In this document: piece by piece, positions 9,219-18,207 of the stretch
Layout: each line of letters opens with the position of its first letter
How positions within the stretch are numbered: position 1 is the first letter of the stretch
DNA from: Bifidobacterium pseudocatenulatum DSM 20438 = JCM 1200 = LMG 10505
GTDB taxonomy: Bacteria > Actinomycetota > Actinomycetes > Actinomycetales > Bifidobacteriaceae
Length of the DNA: 64,000 nt
Direction: 5' to 3'
Assembly (NCBI RefSeq): GCF_001025215.1
Contig: NZ_AP012330.1
Coordinates: 806,001 to 870,000 of the forward strand
Notes under the pieces: generated by a model
What the model saw: the letters and a program-made list of their open reading frames with translations, nothing else
Told to the model about the DNA's origin: nothing
Database searches by the model: none
Translations under genes and position numbers: made by a program

Positions 9219-11075
9219 TCAGTATTCGCGGGCTTTTGGCGGCATATTCACAATGTGCACCGGCTGCCAGGAAATCTGGCCGGAGGCATTCACCATGGAA
9301 TGGGCCAGGAAATGCTCATCGTCGCGTTCCGGAAAATCAAGACGCTTCAGCGAGCCACGGGATTCGTGACGCGCATCGGATGAGGTGAGTACGGCCTTGC
9401 CGAGTTCCAGAAGGTGGCGGACCTCCCAAATGGCGGTGATCTCCTGGTTGAACGTGGGGGAGTCGGAATGCGCGTGCAGGGCTTCGGCACGGGGCGCAAA
9501 CTCATCATGCAATGCCGTTAGCGCCTGTTCGATACCCTGCTCGTCGCAACGCACGGCGACAGCGCGTTCCATGACGGTACCCAGATCGGCCATCAGCTGG
9601 TAAGGATTGTCGGCTGCATGCTCCTCGTCTTCCGGAAGCTGCACCAGCAGATCCTTGAGTTCGTTGGAACGGGTGTCAGCGGCCTGCTGGACCGCATCCG
9701 AACCATTGTCGGCGTCGGATTCAGCCATGGGATCGTTCACTGGAGCGCTGGAAATGCGTTCCGCCAGCGCCTTGCCGGAGCGGGTGCCGAACAGGCATGC
9801 ATCCAGCAGGGAATTGCCGCCGAGACGGTTTGCGCCGTGCACGGACACGCATGCGCATTCGCCGGCAGCGAACAGGCCTTCGACGACATTTCGTTCGTCG
9901 TTCTGCCAACGGTAGACTTCGCCGTCGGTGGTGATCGGAATGCCACCCATGGTGTAATGCGCGGTAGGCTTAACCGGCACGAAATCGTGTGTCGGATCAA
10001 GATCCGCATATTTTTCGATGGTTTCCACCACCTGCGGCAGTACCTCATGCATATGGTCGGCATCAATACCGGTCATATCAAGCCACACGCAATCCTTTGG
10101 CCCTTCGGGGTCCTTCGGATCCGCCACGCCGTGGCCGGCATCGATTTCAGCCATAATGGAACGGCTCACCACATCTCGTGCAGCCAAATCGGCATGGCCG
10201 GGAGCATACTTTTCCATGAATGCCTCGCCATCGGCATTGCGAAGCACGCCGCCTTCCGCTCGTGCCGCTTCAGACAGCAGAATGCCGGTATGCGCCAGAC
10301 CAGTCGGGTGGAATTGCACGAATTCGCTGTCTTCAAGCTGCAGTCCCGCTTGCAGTGCGAGAGCCATGCCGTCGCCGGTCAGATCCCATGAATTGGAGGT
10401 GGTGTGGAATAGGCGGCCTGCGCCTCCGGTGGCCAGAAGCACGTTGCGTGCGTGGATGGCGTGCGTTTGGCCCTTATGCGTGTCAAATGCCACTACGCCT
10501 TCGACTTTGGATCCGTCTTCGGTGATTACCAGATCGGTCACGTACCATTCCTCGGCGAATTCCACGCCTTCGGCCACGCATTGCTGCCACAAGGAGAAGA
10601 GGATCTGATGACCGATGCGGTCGGCCGCATAGGCGGCGCGGCGAACCGGTTCCTTGCCGAAATCCTTGGTATGTCCGCCAAAACGTCGTTGTGCGATATG
10701 GCCGTCCTCAGTACGGGAGAACGCCACACCGTCATGTTCCAGATCGATTACGGTTTCCGACGCCTCTTTGGCGAGCAGTTCGGCCGCGTCCTGGTCGACG
10801 AGCCAATCGCCGCCTTTGACCGTGTCGAAGTAGTGCCAGTGCCAGTCGTCTTTTTCGACGTTGCCGAGGCTGGCCGCAATGCCGCCTTCCGCGGAACCGG
10901 TGTGCGAGCGCAACGGCTGGAGTTTGGAGATCACCAGGATGTTCGGCTCGATGCCGGCTTCCTTCAGGGCTTGCATTTGTTCGCTTCGCAGCATTCCCAA
11001 TGCTGCGGACAGGCCTGCCGCGCCTGCGCCGACGATTACTGCATCATACATATCTTCAACATGCTTCGGACTCAT
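9219..11075 (-). CDS. Fumarate reductase/succinate dehydrogenase flavoprotein subunit
   Basis: A 618-residue FAD-binding catalytic subunit. The chosen ATG gives [16 protein letters not shown], with the dinucleotide-binding [12 protein letters not shown] immediately after; a longer in-frame start exists at 11141 but adds unconserved residues. The active-site segments [23 protein letters not shown] and the C-terminal RGSLKRLDF match the family. It interconverts fumarate and succinate; in bifidobacteria, which lack a complete TCA cycle, succinate formation is the likely direction. The B subunit follows after 58 bases. No C or D anchor is encoded nearby. Confidence 0.92.
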   Translation of the reverse strand: MSPKHVEDMYDAVIVGAGAAGLSAALGMLRSEQMQALKEAGIEPNILVISKLQPLRSHTGSAEGGIAASLGNVEKDDWHWHYFDTVKGGDWLVDQDAAELLAKEASETVIDLEHDGVAFSRTEDGHIAQRRFGGHTKDFGKEPVRRAAYAADRIGHQILFSLWQQCVAEGVEFAEEWYVTDLVITEDGSKVEGVVAFDTHKGQTHAIHARNVLLATGGAGRLFHTTSNSWDLTGDGMALALQAGLQLEDSEFVQFHPTGLAHTGILLSEAARAEGGVLRNADGEAFMEKYAPGHADLAARDVVSRSIMAEIDAGHGVADPKDPEGPKDCVWLDMTGIDADHMHEVLPQVVETIEKYADLDPTHDFVPVKPTAHYTMGGIPITTDGEVYRWQNDERNVVEGLFAAGECACVSVHGANRLGGNSLLDACLFGTRSGKALAERISSAPVNDPMAESDADNGSDAVQQAADTRSNELKDLLVQLPEDEEHAADNPYQLMADLGTVMERAVAVRCDEQGIEQALTALHDEFAPRAEALHAHSDSPTFNQEITAIWEVRHLLELGKAVLTSSDARHESRGSLKRLDFPERDDEHFLAHSMVNASGQISWQPVHIVNMPPKAREY

Positions 11076-11227
11076 AGCAACGATTTTCGCACAAGGTGTG
11101 ACCTCATTGCGGTTTGCCGGTTGGCGGGTTTGCCGCTGCATGCGTGGTTATGCGTGTCTGATGCGTATGTTTTCGATGGATTCCGTTGATCTGTGCAGGC
11201 TTGGCGGTGGCGTTGTTGGGCGTGATG

Positions 11228-12598
11228 TCATGTGGCGCTTGCGTCGGTGATGGTGATGTTGCCATGCTGTGTGCAGATAAGTCCGTTGAGTTCCATTAAT
11301 CCCAGCTCCATGCTGATTCGTGAGATTGAGTATTCTCCGGGATTGCTTTCGGCCAGGATGGCGAGTAGACCGTCAGTGGAGACGTGGCCGTATTTCGCGC
11401 TGCATGTTCGTATGGCTTTGAGTATGGCTGCAGTGGCGTTGGTTGGTTGCGACAGACTGGTGTCGGTTGACTCTTCCGACGGTTCGTCGTCGTTGTCTGC
11501 CGCGTCGGCTGATTGCGGGCGATGCGCTGCGTGGCAGAATTCGTCGATATCGGTCAGCGAGCAGATGATGGAGGCTTGGCCTTCTTGTATGAGTCGGTTG
11601 CATCCTGTGTTGTGAGGCATGGTTACATCTCCTGGCACGGCGAATACACGGCGGTTGAGTTCGTTGGCCCATCCTGCGGTGTTAAGCGCGCCGGAGCGTG
11701 CGCGTGCCTGGGCTACGATGAGGGTGGATGATAGCGCCGCTATCAGGCGGTTCCTGATAAGGAATCGTCTGGCTTCCGGAACGGTTCCGGGGCAGAGTTC
11801 CGAGATGAGCGCGCCGGAATGGTTGATGATGGTTTCGAAGAGGCGCTCGTTGCTTTTCGGACCGATATAGTTGAGTCCTCCGGCGAATACCGCGACGGTG
11901 CGTCCTGCGAGGGGCGTTCCGATCTCGTCCATGGCTTGGATGGCTCCCCAGTGGGCGGCCGCATCGGTGCCCAGAGCGCCTCCTGACACTATGAGATGGC
12001 CTGCTCGGGCCGCTTGTTTGGCGAGCTCGTGTGCGCTTTGCCTTCCGTACTCGCTTACGCCGCGTGATCCGACGACACCGACCGGTTCGGAGCATGACAC
12101 CAACGCTTGGGGGTCACCTTTCCCCCATAGGCATAATGGCGCGGCCCAGTCCGTGTGTATGGTGAGGTCGGCAAGCTGCGAAGGCCAGTAGGGGTGATGC
12201 GGCGCGACGATCCACTGCGTGCCGTTTGCGGTGAACCACGTTTTGAGCTCCTCGGGGTCGGTGCTGGGCAATGTGGTCAGGCGATGCTGCCACGAGACCA
12301 TTGCGCCGTGGAAGGAGGCCATACCTCGAGCATTGATGGTGCGTCCCCAACGTGTAATGCCGTTGATGAGCGCCGCGTCCAAGGTTTTATAGGCTGCCGT
12401 GGCCACGCTTTCATGATTGCCCGGACCGCTGTCGGCAAGCAGTTGCAAGGTATGCGTGGCTGATCCGATGCCTTTGACCAGCGCGTACATCATCGCATCG
12501 GCGCTGTCCAGACAATAGGTGAGCACCGCGCGTGACAGGGTCTCATCGTCGATGGCGGTTGCGTTGACGCTCGTATCGGCGGTTGTGTTCTCGTTCAT
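11228..12598 (-). CDS. dprA: DNA-processing protein DprA/Smf
   Basis: A 456-residue protein that binds incoming single-stranded DNA and loads RecA during transformation. The Rossmann-like core is clear: GVVGSRGVSEYG, IVSGGALGTDAAAH, VAVFAGGLNYIGP and RNRLIAALSSTLIVAQA, then the GWANELNRRVFAVPG and NTGCNRLIQEG segments. The ATG overlaps the comM stop by 4 bases (ATGA). The open frame continues far upstream across comM, but that extension is antisense to nothing useful and is not coding. A winged-helix-like C-terminal region is present. It belongs to the yraN-comM-dprA operon. Confidence 0.93.
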   Translation of the reverse strand: MNENTTADTSVNATAIDDETLSRAVLTYCLDSADAMMYALVKGIGSATHTLQLLADSGPGNHESVATAAYKTLDAALINGITRWGRTINARGMASFHGAMVSWQHRLTTLPSTDPEELKTWFTANGTQWIVAPHHPYWPSQLADLTIHTDWAAPLCLWGKGDPQALVSCSEPVGVVGSRGVSEYGRQSAHELAKQAARAGHLIVSGGALGTDAAAHWGAIQAMDEIGTPLAGRTVAVFAGGLNYIGPKSNERLFETIINHSGALISELCPGTVPEARRFLIRNRLIAALSSTLIVAQARARSGALNTAGWANELNRRVFAVPGDVTMPHNTGCNRLIQEGQASIICSLTDIDEFCHAAHRPQSADAADNDDEPSEESTDTSLSQPTNATAAILKAIRTCSAKYGHVSTDGLLAILAESNPGEYSISRISMELGLMELNGLICTQHGNITITDASAT

Positions 12599-14124
12599 GT
12601 CAACCTCGTTCTCATGGAGATTCCTTGCATCATCTCTTCCGGTCCGGGAGAGGTTTTGCCTGACAGGTCGGATAGCGTCCATGCGAGTCGCATGGCTCGG
12701 TCCGCCCCTCTGAGGCTGAGCCGTTCGCTGGCCAACGCATGGTTCACGAGCTCGATGGCTTTTGTGGACGTGTTGGCGCGAAGCCATGTTCCGGTGGCTT
12801 GCGCATTGCAGACCCATCCGAATTCCCGGAAACGTTCCTGTGCCGTTTGCCTTGCCACCATGACCCGCAGGCGGATGGCGTGGCTGGATTCGCCGGAAGG
12901 AACCGTGCCTGGGTTGATGCGTTCCACAGGAGGCACTTCGATCTGAATGTCGATGCGGTCGAGGATCGGCCCCGACAGGCGGCTGAAGTACTTGATACGG
13001 TCTTTTTCCCTGCACGTGCAGCGCTCGCCGTTGCCGTATGCGTAGCCGCAGGGGCAAGGATTGGCCGCCATGATCAGTTGGAATCGTGCCGGATAGTAGG
13101 TGGTACCTTTCGCGCGGGATATCGCCACATACCCGGATTCCAATGGTTCGCGCAAGGTTTGCAGGGTGCGTGCCGAGAATTCGGGCGCCTCGTCCATGAA
13201 TAGGATGCCCCGATGCGCCCGCGTGATCGCGCCTGGTTGAGCCAATCCCGCGCCGCCGCCGACCAAGGATGCGGTGGATGCGGTATGGTGCGGCGCTTCG
13301 AATGGCGGAACATCGCTGATGCCATAGCTGGGCAATGTGCCGCATAGGGAGCGGATCGATGCGACTTCCAGTTGTTCCGATTCGCTGAGCGGACTCATAA
13401 TGCCGGGAATGCGCGAGGCGAGCATGGTTTTTCCGGTGCCGGGAGGACCGGTCATCATCAGATGATGGCCGCCGGCAGCCGCCACTTCCAACGCCCATTT
13501 GGCCGTTTCCTGCCCCATGACTTCGTTCATATCTCCGGGAGGAGGACATACCGACATGGCGCCGTCGTTGGCATCCACGTCTCGGATCATATCGGGTATC
13601 GTATAGTTCGCGGTGCCTCCCATCAGTTCGATCAGTTCGCCGACGTGACGTATTCCAATGGCGTCGACGTCGGGCACAAGGGCCGCCTCGTCCAAATTGG
13701 CATGCGGTACGATCACCTTGCATACGCCTTGATCGCGTGCATGCAGCAGAATCGGCAGCAGACCGTTGATGGGCAGTACCGTGCCATCGAGATTCACCTC
13801 TCCGAGCACGACGGTGTCGTTCAAGCAGTCATGCGGTATCGTTCCGGATGCGCTAAGCACGCTCGCTGCGATCGCCAGATCGTGTGAGGATCCGCGTTTG
13901 GGCATGGACGCCGGCGAAAGATTGACCGTAACCCGTGTCTCCGGCCATTTGGCACCGCTGGCCTGACATGCGGATTTGACACGTTCCCTCGCTTCGGAGA
14001 GCGAGGTGTCGGGAAGTCCGATGATGGAAAAGTAGGGGAGTCCCGGAGATACGAACGCCTGGATTTGGATGATGAAGGCTTTCAGGCCGATGAGACCCAC
14101 GGAAAGCGCGCTGCCGATAGCCAT
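12595..14124 (-). CDS. comM: YifB/ComM-type Mg-chelatase-like AAA+ ATPase
   Basis: A 509-residue AAA+ protein of the ComM family, a helicase-like factor that promotes branch migration during natural transformation. The N-terminal LonB-like domain begins with IGSALSVGLIG and includes GLPDTSLSEARERV. Walker A is GPPGTGKT, Walker B is ILFMDEAPEF, and the NPCPCGYAYG zinc-like loop and the SGPILDRIDI segment are diagnostic. It overlaps yraN by one base and dprA by four, so the three are co-translated. Length is normal. Confidence 0.94.
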   Translation of the reverse strand: MAIGSALSVGLIGLKAFIIQIQAFVSPGLPYFSIIGLPDTSLSEARERVKSACQASGAKWPETRVTVNLSPASMPKRGSSHDLAIAASVLSASGTIPHDCLNDTVVLGEVNLDGTVLPINGLLPILLHARDQGVCKVIVPHANLDEAALVPDVDAIGIRHVGELIELMGGTANYTIPDMIRDVDANDGAMSVCPPPGDMNEVMGQETAKWALEVAAAGGHHLMMTGPPGTGKTMLASRIPGIMSPLSESEQLEVASIRSLCGTLPSYGISDVPPFEAPHHTASTASLVGGGAGLAQPGAITRAHRGILFMDEAPEFSARTLQTLREPLESGYVAISRAKGTTYYPARFQLIMAANPCPCGYAYGNGERCTCREKDRIKYFSRLSGPILDRIDIQIEVPPVERINPGTVPSGESSHAIRLRVMVARQTAQERFREFGWVCNAQATGTWLRANTSTKAIELVNHALASERLSLRGADRAMRLAWTLSDLSGKTSPGPEEMMQGISMRTRLT

Positions 14125-14576
14125 CAGAACGCTCCTTCGATATGGTGGACAAGCGGTTTGCCATCACGGACGATGACGGTGACGACGTCGAAGCGCACGC
14201 CGTTATGCGGCGTGCGATGGTCGCTGTCCGACAGCCATTGCACGGCCGCGTGGCGCAGGTTGATCTGCTTGGATGACGTCACGGCTTCCTGCGGAGTGCC
14301 ATAGCGGAGCGTCCGCCTGGTTTTGACTTCGACGAAGACGATGATTCCCGTATCGTCGCGTGAAACGATATCGAGTTCGCCATATCGGCAGTGCCAGTTG
14401 CGGTCGAGCGTCTGCCAGCCTTGGCCTTCCAGCCATGCGGCCGCATACTGTTCGCCGAGTTCGCCGACCTGTCGTGCGCACAGTGTGCCATCATGCAGTC
14501 GCCGTGCGATGGAATCAAGAAGCTGTTCCGAGCGCTGCGTTGCGTTCGGAACGTTATGTGTTGTGTTGCCGTTCAT
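14124..14576 (-). CDS. UPF0102/YraN family predicted nuclease
   Basis: A 150-residue protein of the YraN family with a restriction-endonuclease-like fold. The motif pattern G-E-x-D...(F)VEVK is present as [12 protein letters not shown] and [10 protein letters not shown], which are the predicted metal-binding residues. The [15 protein letters not shown] start is typical. It is the first gene of the yraN-comM-dprA operon and ends inside the comM start. The N-terminal 20 residues are variable. A role in DNA uptake or repair is inferred from context only. Confidence 0.88.
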   Translation of the reverse strand: MNGNTTHNVPNATQRSEQLLDSIARRLHDGTLCARQVGELGEQYAAAWLEGQGWQTLDRNWHCRYGELDIVSRDDTGIIVFVEVKTRRTLRYGTPQEAVTSSKQINLRHAAVQWLSDSDHRTPHNGVRFDVVTVIVRDGKPLVHHIEGAF

Positions 14577-14626
14577 GATTCAAGTCCAGCAGAAAGGACC
14601 GGCGCGAAGCAAGGGCGAACGGCGAA

Positions 14627-14735
14627 TGTGGATAGAGGATGCGGTTTCGGGCGTGTTTGGGATAGTTGGTGGATAACTTGCCGTTATCCACATTGCTCCA
14701 CAAGGCGAGCGGCCATGGAGCGCCCGAAACCGCAT
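14627..14735. repeat. Nested inverted repeat with DnaA-box-like 9-mers
   Basis: Outer arms of 15 bp (14639-14653 and 14721-14735) are perfect complements. Inside lies a second perfect inverted repeat, GTGGATAAC-N5-GTTATCCAC (14669-14691). It includes an exact DnaA box TTATCCACA at 14684-14692 and a one-mismatch box at 14668-14676; a third, TGTGGATAG, lies at 14627-14635. The whole element falls between the pyridoxal kinase stop and the yraN start, both on the minus strand. There is no T tract, so it is not a standard terminator. Confidence 0.75.
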
Positions 14736-14748
14736 ATGGTTGGAATGT

Positions 14749-15624
14749 TCAGCGGCGAACCAGACGCGTCAACTCGTCAAGGTTCAGCTCGAAGCTCACA
14801 CCGCGCTCAGTGTGGTTCGGCTGGAATTGCGTGCTTTCCATGGCATGGCGTACGAATTCGCCGGCGATATGCGCCGATTCAGCCAGAGGTCTGCCGGCCA
14901 TCACCGCACCGCATAATGCGGATGCGAAGGCGTCGCCGGTGCCATGTGTCATGAACGGCAGCTTGTCGTGCGCAATCTCTTGCTTGCCGGATGCGCCGGA
15001 AGTGGCCGATGCCACATAGTTGCGAATGATGCCATCCTGACGGTCAACGCCTTTGAGCACCACGTTTTTCGCTCCCAAGGCAAGCAGCGCGTCAATAATG
15101 CCGTTCACTTCCGCGTTGTCGATGTTCTGCCCCGGGTAGGTGCGTCCCGTCAGCATGGACGCTTCCGTCAGATTCGGCATCAGCACGTCGGCGCCATCCA
15201 CCAGCGTGCCCATCGCCTCGCATAATTCCGGCGTGTATGTGGCGTAGATCTCGCCGCCGTCTCCCATCACCGGATCCACCAAACGCAAGGCGTGCGGGTA
15301 ATCCGCATACAGACGTTTGATAATCGCGACTTGTTCGGCGGAACCGAGGAAACCGGAATACACGCCGTCCAAATCGACGTTCTCCTTGCGCCACGCATCC
15401 AGATAGCCGTCCAAAATTTCGGTCGTATCGTGGAACGTGAACACGCTGTAGCGCGTATGCGCCGAAAACAGCGCCGTCGGCACGGGGCATACGTCGCATC
15501 CGGCCGCCGACAGAATCGGAATGGCCGCCGTCAGCGAGCACTTGCCGTAACCGCACATGTCGTGCACCGCGGCCACACGTGGAATGTACCGTGGGTCACG
15601 GTCGAACAGAATCACATCATTCAT
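14749..15624 (-). CDS. Pyridoxal/pyridoxine kinase (PdxY/PdxK type)
   Basis: A 291-residue kinase of the ribokinase superfamily that phosphorylates vitamin B6 vitamers, making pyridoxal phosphate. The ATG at 15624 follows GAGAGGG. It shows VAAVHDMCGYGKCSLTAA near the N terminus, DPVMGDGGEIY for substrate/ATP positioning, and the anion-hole motif GTGDAFASAL with its catalytic Asp. These match the PdxY-like group found in Firmicutes and bifidobacteria. It is transcribed alone, divergently from the PLP-dependent O-acetylhomoserine sulfhydrylase. Confidence 0.88.
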   Translation of the reverse strand: MNDVILFDRDPRYIPRVAAVHDMCGYGKCSLTAAIPILSAAGCDVCPVPTALFSAHTRYSVFTFHDTTEILDGYLDAWRKENVDLDGVYSGFLGSAEQVAIIKRLYADYPHALRLVDPVMGDGGEIYATYTPELCEAMGTLVDGADVLMPNLTEASMLTGRTYPGQNIDNAEVNGIIDALLALGAKNVVLKGVDRQDGIIRNYVASATSGASGKQEIAHDKLPFMTHGTGDAFASALCGAVMAGRPLAESAHIAGEFVRHAMESTQFQPNHTERGVSFELNLDELTRLVRR

Positions 15625-15953
15625 GGGAACCCTCTCTTGCGATTGCCTGACCATGACTTTAGCCGCTTGCCTGACTTCACCGCCCCATCGCCTCGTACGG
15701 CGAGTCACCATGATGCCGTTTGCTGGCGTGTCGCAAGTTTTTTGATGGCTACCAGAGTAGTTTTGCAAAGCCTGGATGGCAATGATTGCAACGGTTTATA
15801 AGGGGATATAGGCAAGTGCGATAACGTTTGGCTTGCATTGCGGAGCGCGGCCGGATTATTGTCGCTACCAACACCTGACCAACCGCCACACACGGCAAGG
15901 CGGGTGGTCAGCAAGACAAGCAACGAACCACTTCCCCACAAGGAGCAGAAACC
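15625..15953. promoter_or_regulatory. Divergent promoter region of the pyridoxal kinase and metY; metY leader hairpin
   Basis: This 329-base gap has no gene. Next to metY it carries a 13-bp stem with one mismatch: CTGACCAACCGCC at 15875-15887 pairs with 15899-15911. The stem lies about 40 bases before the metY ribosome site (AAGGAG). No T tract follows, so it is more likely a regulatory or mRNA-stabilising structure than a terminator. Two TTGCAA-like words lie near 15760-15795. Confidence 0.5.
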
Positions 15954-17267
15954 ATGGCAGATTCCAAGAACTACCGCTTCGAAACCCTGCAGCTTCACGT
16001 CGGCCAAGAGCAGGCCGACCCGGCAACCGATTCCCGCGCGGTGCCGATCTACCAGACCACCAGCTACGTGTTCCATAACTTTGATCACGCCGAGGCGCGT
16101 TTTGGTCTGGCCGATCCGGGCAACATCTACGGCCGCCTGACCAATTCCACCCAGGGCGTGTTCGAAGACCGCATCGCAGCCCTTGAAGGTGGCGCCGCTG
16201 GTTTGGCAGTCGCTTCCGGCGCCGCCGCGGTCGAATACGCCGTGCGCAACATCACCCAGTCCGGCGACCACATCGTGGCTGCCAAGAACATCTACGGCGG
16301 CACCTTCAACCTGCTGCGCCACACCCTGCCGCGTGACGGCATCACCACCACCTTCGTCTCCGCTGAGAACCCGCAGGAGTTCGAGGATGCCATCCAGGAG
16401 AACACCAAGCTCGTCTACTTCGAGACCTTCGGCAACCCGAACGCCGACCTGCCGGATTTCGAAGCCATCACCGCCATCGCACACAAGCATCATCTGCCGG
16501 TGATCGTCGACAACACTTTCGCCACCCCGTACCTGTTCCGCCCGCTGGAGCACGGTGCTGACGTCGTGGTCGAATCCGCCACCAAGTTCATCGGTGGCCA
16601 CGGCACCACCCTCGGCGGCGTGATCGTGGAAGGCGGCAACTTCAACTGGGCCGAAGTGCCGGGCAAGTTCCCGACTCTGACCGAGCCGGATCCGTCGTAC
16701 CACGGTCTGAACTTCTACGAGGCTCTGGGCGGTTCCGCGTTCGTGACCCGCATCCGCGCCATCCTGCTGCGCGACACCGGCGCAACCCTGTCTCCGTTCT
16801 CGGCCTTCCTGCTGCTGCAGGGCACCGAAACCCTGTCGCTTCGCGTCGAGCGCCATGTCGAGAACGCGCTGAAGGTCATCGACTACCTGAAGACCGTTCC
16901 GGAAGTCGAATCCATCTCCCACCCGTCCATCGAAGGCCGCAAGGACAACGAGCTGTACAAGAAGTACTTCCCGAACGGCGGCGGCTCCATCTTCACCTTC
17001 GACATCAAGGGCGGCAAGGACGCGGCACGCGTGTTCATCGACAACCTGCACCTGTTCAGCCTGTTGGCCAACGTGGCCGACGCCAAGAGCCTCGTGATCC
17101 ACCCGGCCTCCACCACGCACTCTCAGGAGACGCCGGAGGAGCTTGAGGACCAGGGCATCCACCAGGGCACGATCCGTCTGTCCATCGGCACCGAGAACAT
17201 CGAAGACATCCTCGACGATCTCAAGGGCGGTTTCGCGGCTCTGCGCGAATCCGGTCTCGCCAAGTGA
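15954..17267 (+). CDS. metY: O-acetylhomoserine (thiol)-lyase
   Basis: A 437-residue PLP-dependent enzyme of the Cys/Met metabolism family that makes homocysteine from O-acetylhomoserine and sulfide. The start at 15954 follows AAGGAGCAGAAACC. The PLP lysine is in [13 protein letters not shown], and the upstream Asp is in [12 protein letters not shown]. The early [12 protein letters not shown] and [13 protein letters not shown] segments and the length favour MetY over the shorter cystathionine lyases. Codon use is strongly biased to C-ending codons, unlike the neighbours, a sign of high expression. It lies behind a hairpin leader and ends at a long perfect hairpin. Confidence 0.93.
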   Translation: MADSKNYRFETLQLHVGQEQADPATDSRAVPIYQTTSYVFHNFDHAEARFGLADPGNIYGRLTNSTQGVFEDRIAALEGGAAGLAVASGAAAVEYAVRNITQSGDHIVAAKNIYGGTFNLLRHTLPRDGITTTFVSAENPQEFEDAIQENTKLVYFETFGNPNADLPDFEAITAIAHKHHLPVIVDNTFATPYLFRPLEHGADVVVESATKFIGGHGTTLGGVIVEGGNFNWAEVPGKFPTLTEPDPSYHGLNFYEALGGSAFVTRIRAILLRDTGATLSPFSAFLLLQGTETLSLRVERHVENALKVIDYLKTVPEVESISHPSIEGRKDNELYKKYFPNGGGSIFTFDIKGGKDAARVFIDNLHLFSLLANVADAKSLVIHPASTTHSQETPEELEDQGIHQGTIRLSIGTENIEDILDDLKGGFAALRESGLAK

Positions 17268-17307
17268 GGCGTATCGGATCGGCGGAATAACGCCATCCTG
17301 AGCAAAT

Positions 17308-17355
17308 GAAACGGTTTGTGGCACCGAAGAGAAGGTTGGTGCCACAAACCGTTTC
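17308..17355 (+). terminator. Long perfect hairpin after metY
   Basis: An 18-bp perfect stem (GAAACGGTTTGTGGCACC and complement) with a 12-base loop. The tail is only weakly T-rich (CGCCATATT), but position and stability suit a terminator. Confidence 0.75.
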
Positions 17356-17385
17356 GCCATATTCGCGGACGTTGTCATCGTAATG

Positions 17386-17533
17386 TAGCGCAGATGGTAT
17401 AGAATCTGCGATTGTTACGAAAAGTAATATCTAAATTCTATCTTTTGAAAGAAAGAAGTTCAGATTTCTTTCAAAAAGATAAATAGTGGTAATGATATTG
17501 CGGATTACGTAAAGAGAGAAGAGAGAGGCGATT
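17386..17533 (+). promoter_or_regulatory. AT-rich structured leader of the ECF transporter operon
   Basis: This stretch is much more AT-rich than its surroundings. It contains CGCAGA-N10-TCTGCG (17389-17410), the small palindrome TTACGAAAAGTAA near 17415, and a strong 14-bp AT-rich hairpin (17441-17454 with 17465-17479, one bulged A). The structures precede a purine-rich ribosome site. It could be an operator cluster or a ligand-sensing leader; no known riboswitch core was recognised. Confidence 0.45.
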
Positions 17534-18085
17534 ATGGCTCAAGAAGTCAAGAACGATATCAAAAAGGCGTTGCAGGTCAACACCATTCCGCTGATCGCCA
17601 TTATGACCGCGGTCACCACGGTGCTGACCATGCTCGTGAAGATCCCGACCCCGATCCGTGGCTACCTCAACCTGTCCGACACCATGATCTATTTCAGCGC
17701 GTATGCGTTCGGACCATGGGTGGGCGGCATTATCGGCGGTCTTGGCCCGGCGTTGAGCGATCTGATTTCCGGTTATCCGCAGTGGGCCATCTTCACGTTC
17801 GTCATCGATGGCCTGCAGGCCGTGCTCGTGGGCCTGCTCGTCAAGAAGTTCAATCCGGCGAACATCATCATCGGTTCGGTGATCGCAGGCGTATGGAAGG
17901 TGTTCGGCTATTTCATCGCAGGCGGAATCCTTTCCGGATTTGGCCCGGCGTTGGGTGAGATCGCGGGCAACTCCTTCCAGATGGCGGTGGGTCTGATTGT
18001 GGGCTTCGCGCTGTTCACCGCCGTTCGTCAGGCCTATCCGCCGCTGGTACGTTTGGGCAACCTCGGTATTAAGGCGGGGGAGTGA
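17534..18085 (+). CDS. ECF transporter substrate-binding (S) component
   Basis: A 183-residue membrane protein with about six hydrophobic segments, of the kind that captures a vitamin or precursor for an energy-coupling factor transporter. It resembles the HmpT/YkoE-like S components: IPLIAIMTAVTTVL, YLNLSDTMIYFSAYAFGPWVGGI and PALSDLISGYPQW are typical. Genes for the fused ATPase and the T component follow, so it has its own energising module. A terminator-like hairpin separates it from the ATPase gene, which would give more S than A and T. The substrate cannot be decided from sequence; vitamin B6 or a pyrimidine precursor are possibilities. Confidence 0.8.
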   Translation: MAQEVKNDIKKALQVNTIPLIAIMTAVTTVLTMLVKIPTPIRGYLNLSDTMIYFSAYAFGPWVGGIIGGLGPALSDLISGYPQWAIFTFVIDGLQAVLVGLLVKKFNPANIIIGSVIAGVWKVFGYFIAGGILSGFGPALGEIAGNSFQMAVGLIVGFALFTAVRQAYPPLVRLGNLGIKAGE

Positions 18086-18110
18086 TACATTAATATCATG
18101 TGAAGGCAGG

Positions 18111-18150
18111 CCCGTGGATTTGCCGATGAAAGGCGATTCCACGGGTTTTA
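18111..18150 (+). terminator. Intra-operon terminator between ECF S and A genes
   Basis: CCCGTGGA pairs with TCCACGGG across a 19-base loop, followed by TTTTATTG. It probably lets only part of the transcripts continue into the ATPase and T genes. Confidence 0.65.
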
Positions 18151-18207
18151 TTGTGAAATGCGGTTACCGGCTGCGGAAAAAATGCGTGAAAGCACGGGGT
18201 GAGCGTC

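Noticed and set aside
12599..13723. N-terminal extension of the dprA frame to over 800 residues
   Set aside because: The extension runs through comM in another frame; the real dprA ATG overlaps the comM stop and begins the conserved protein.
14627..14735. The DnaA-box cluster as the chromosomal origin
   Set aside because: No dnaA, dnaN or gyr genes and no AT-rich unwinding region are nearby; a few boxes alone do not make an origin.
15705..17378. Minus-strand frame of 557 residues opposite metY
   Set aside because: It is a by-product of the strong C-ending codon bias of metY; Val- and Gly-rich with no known domain.
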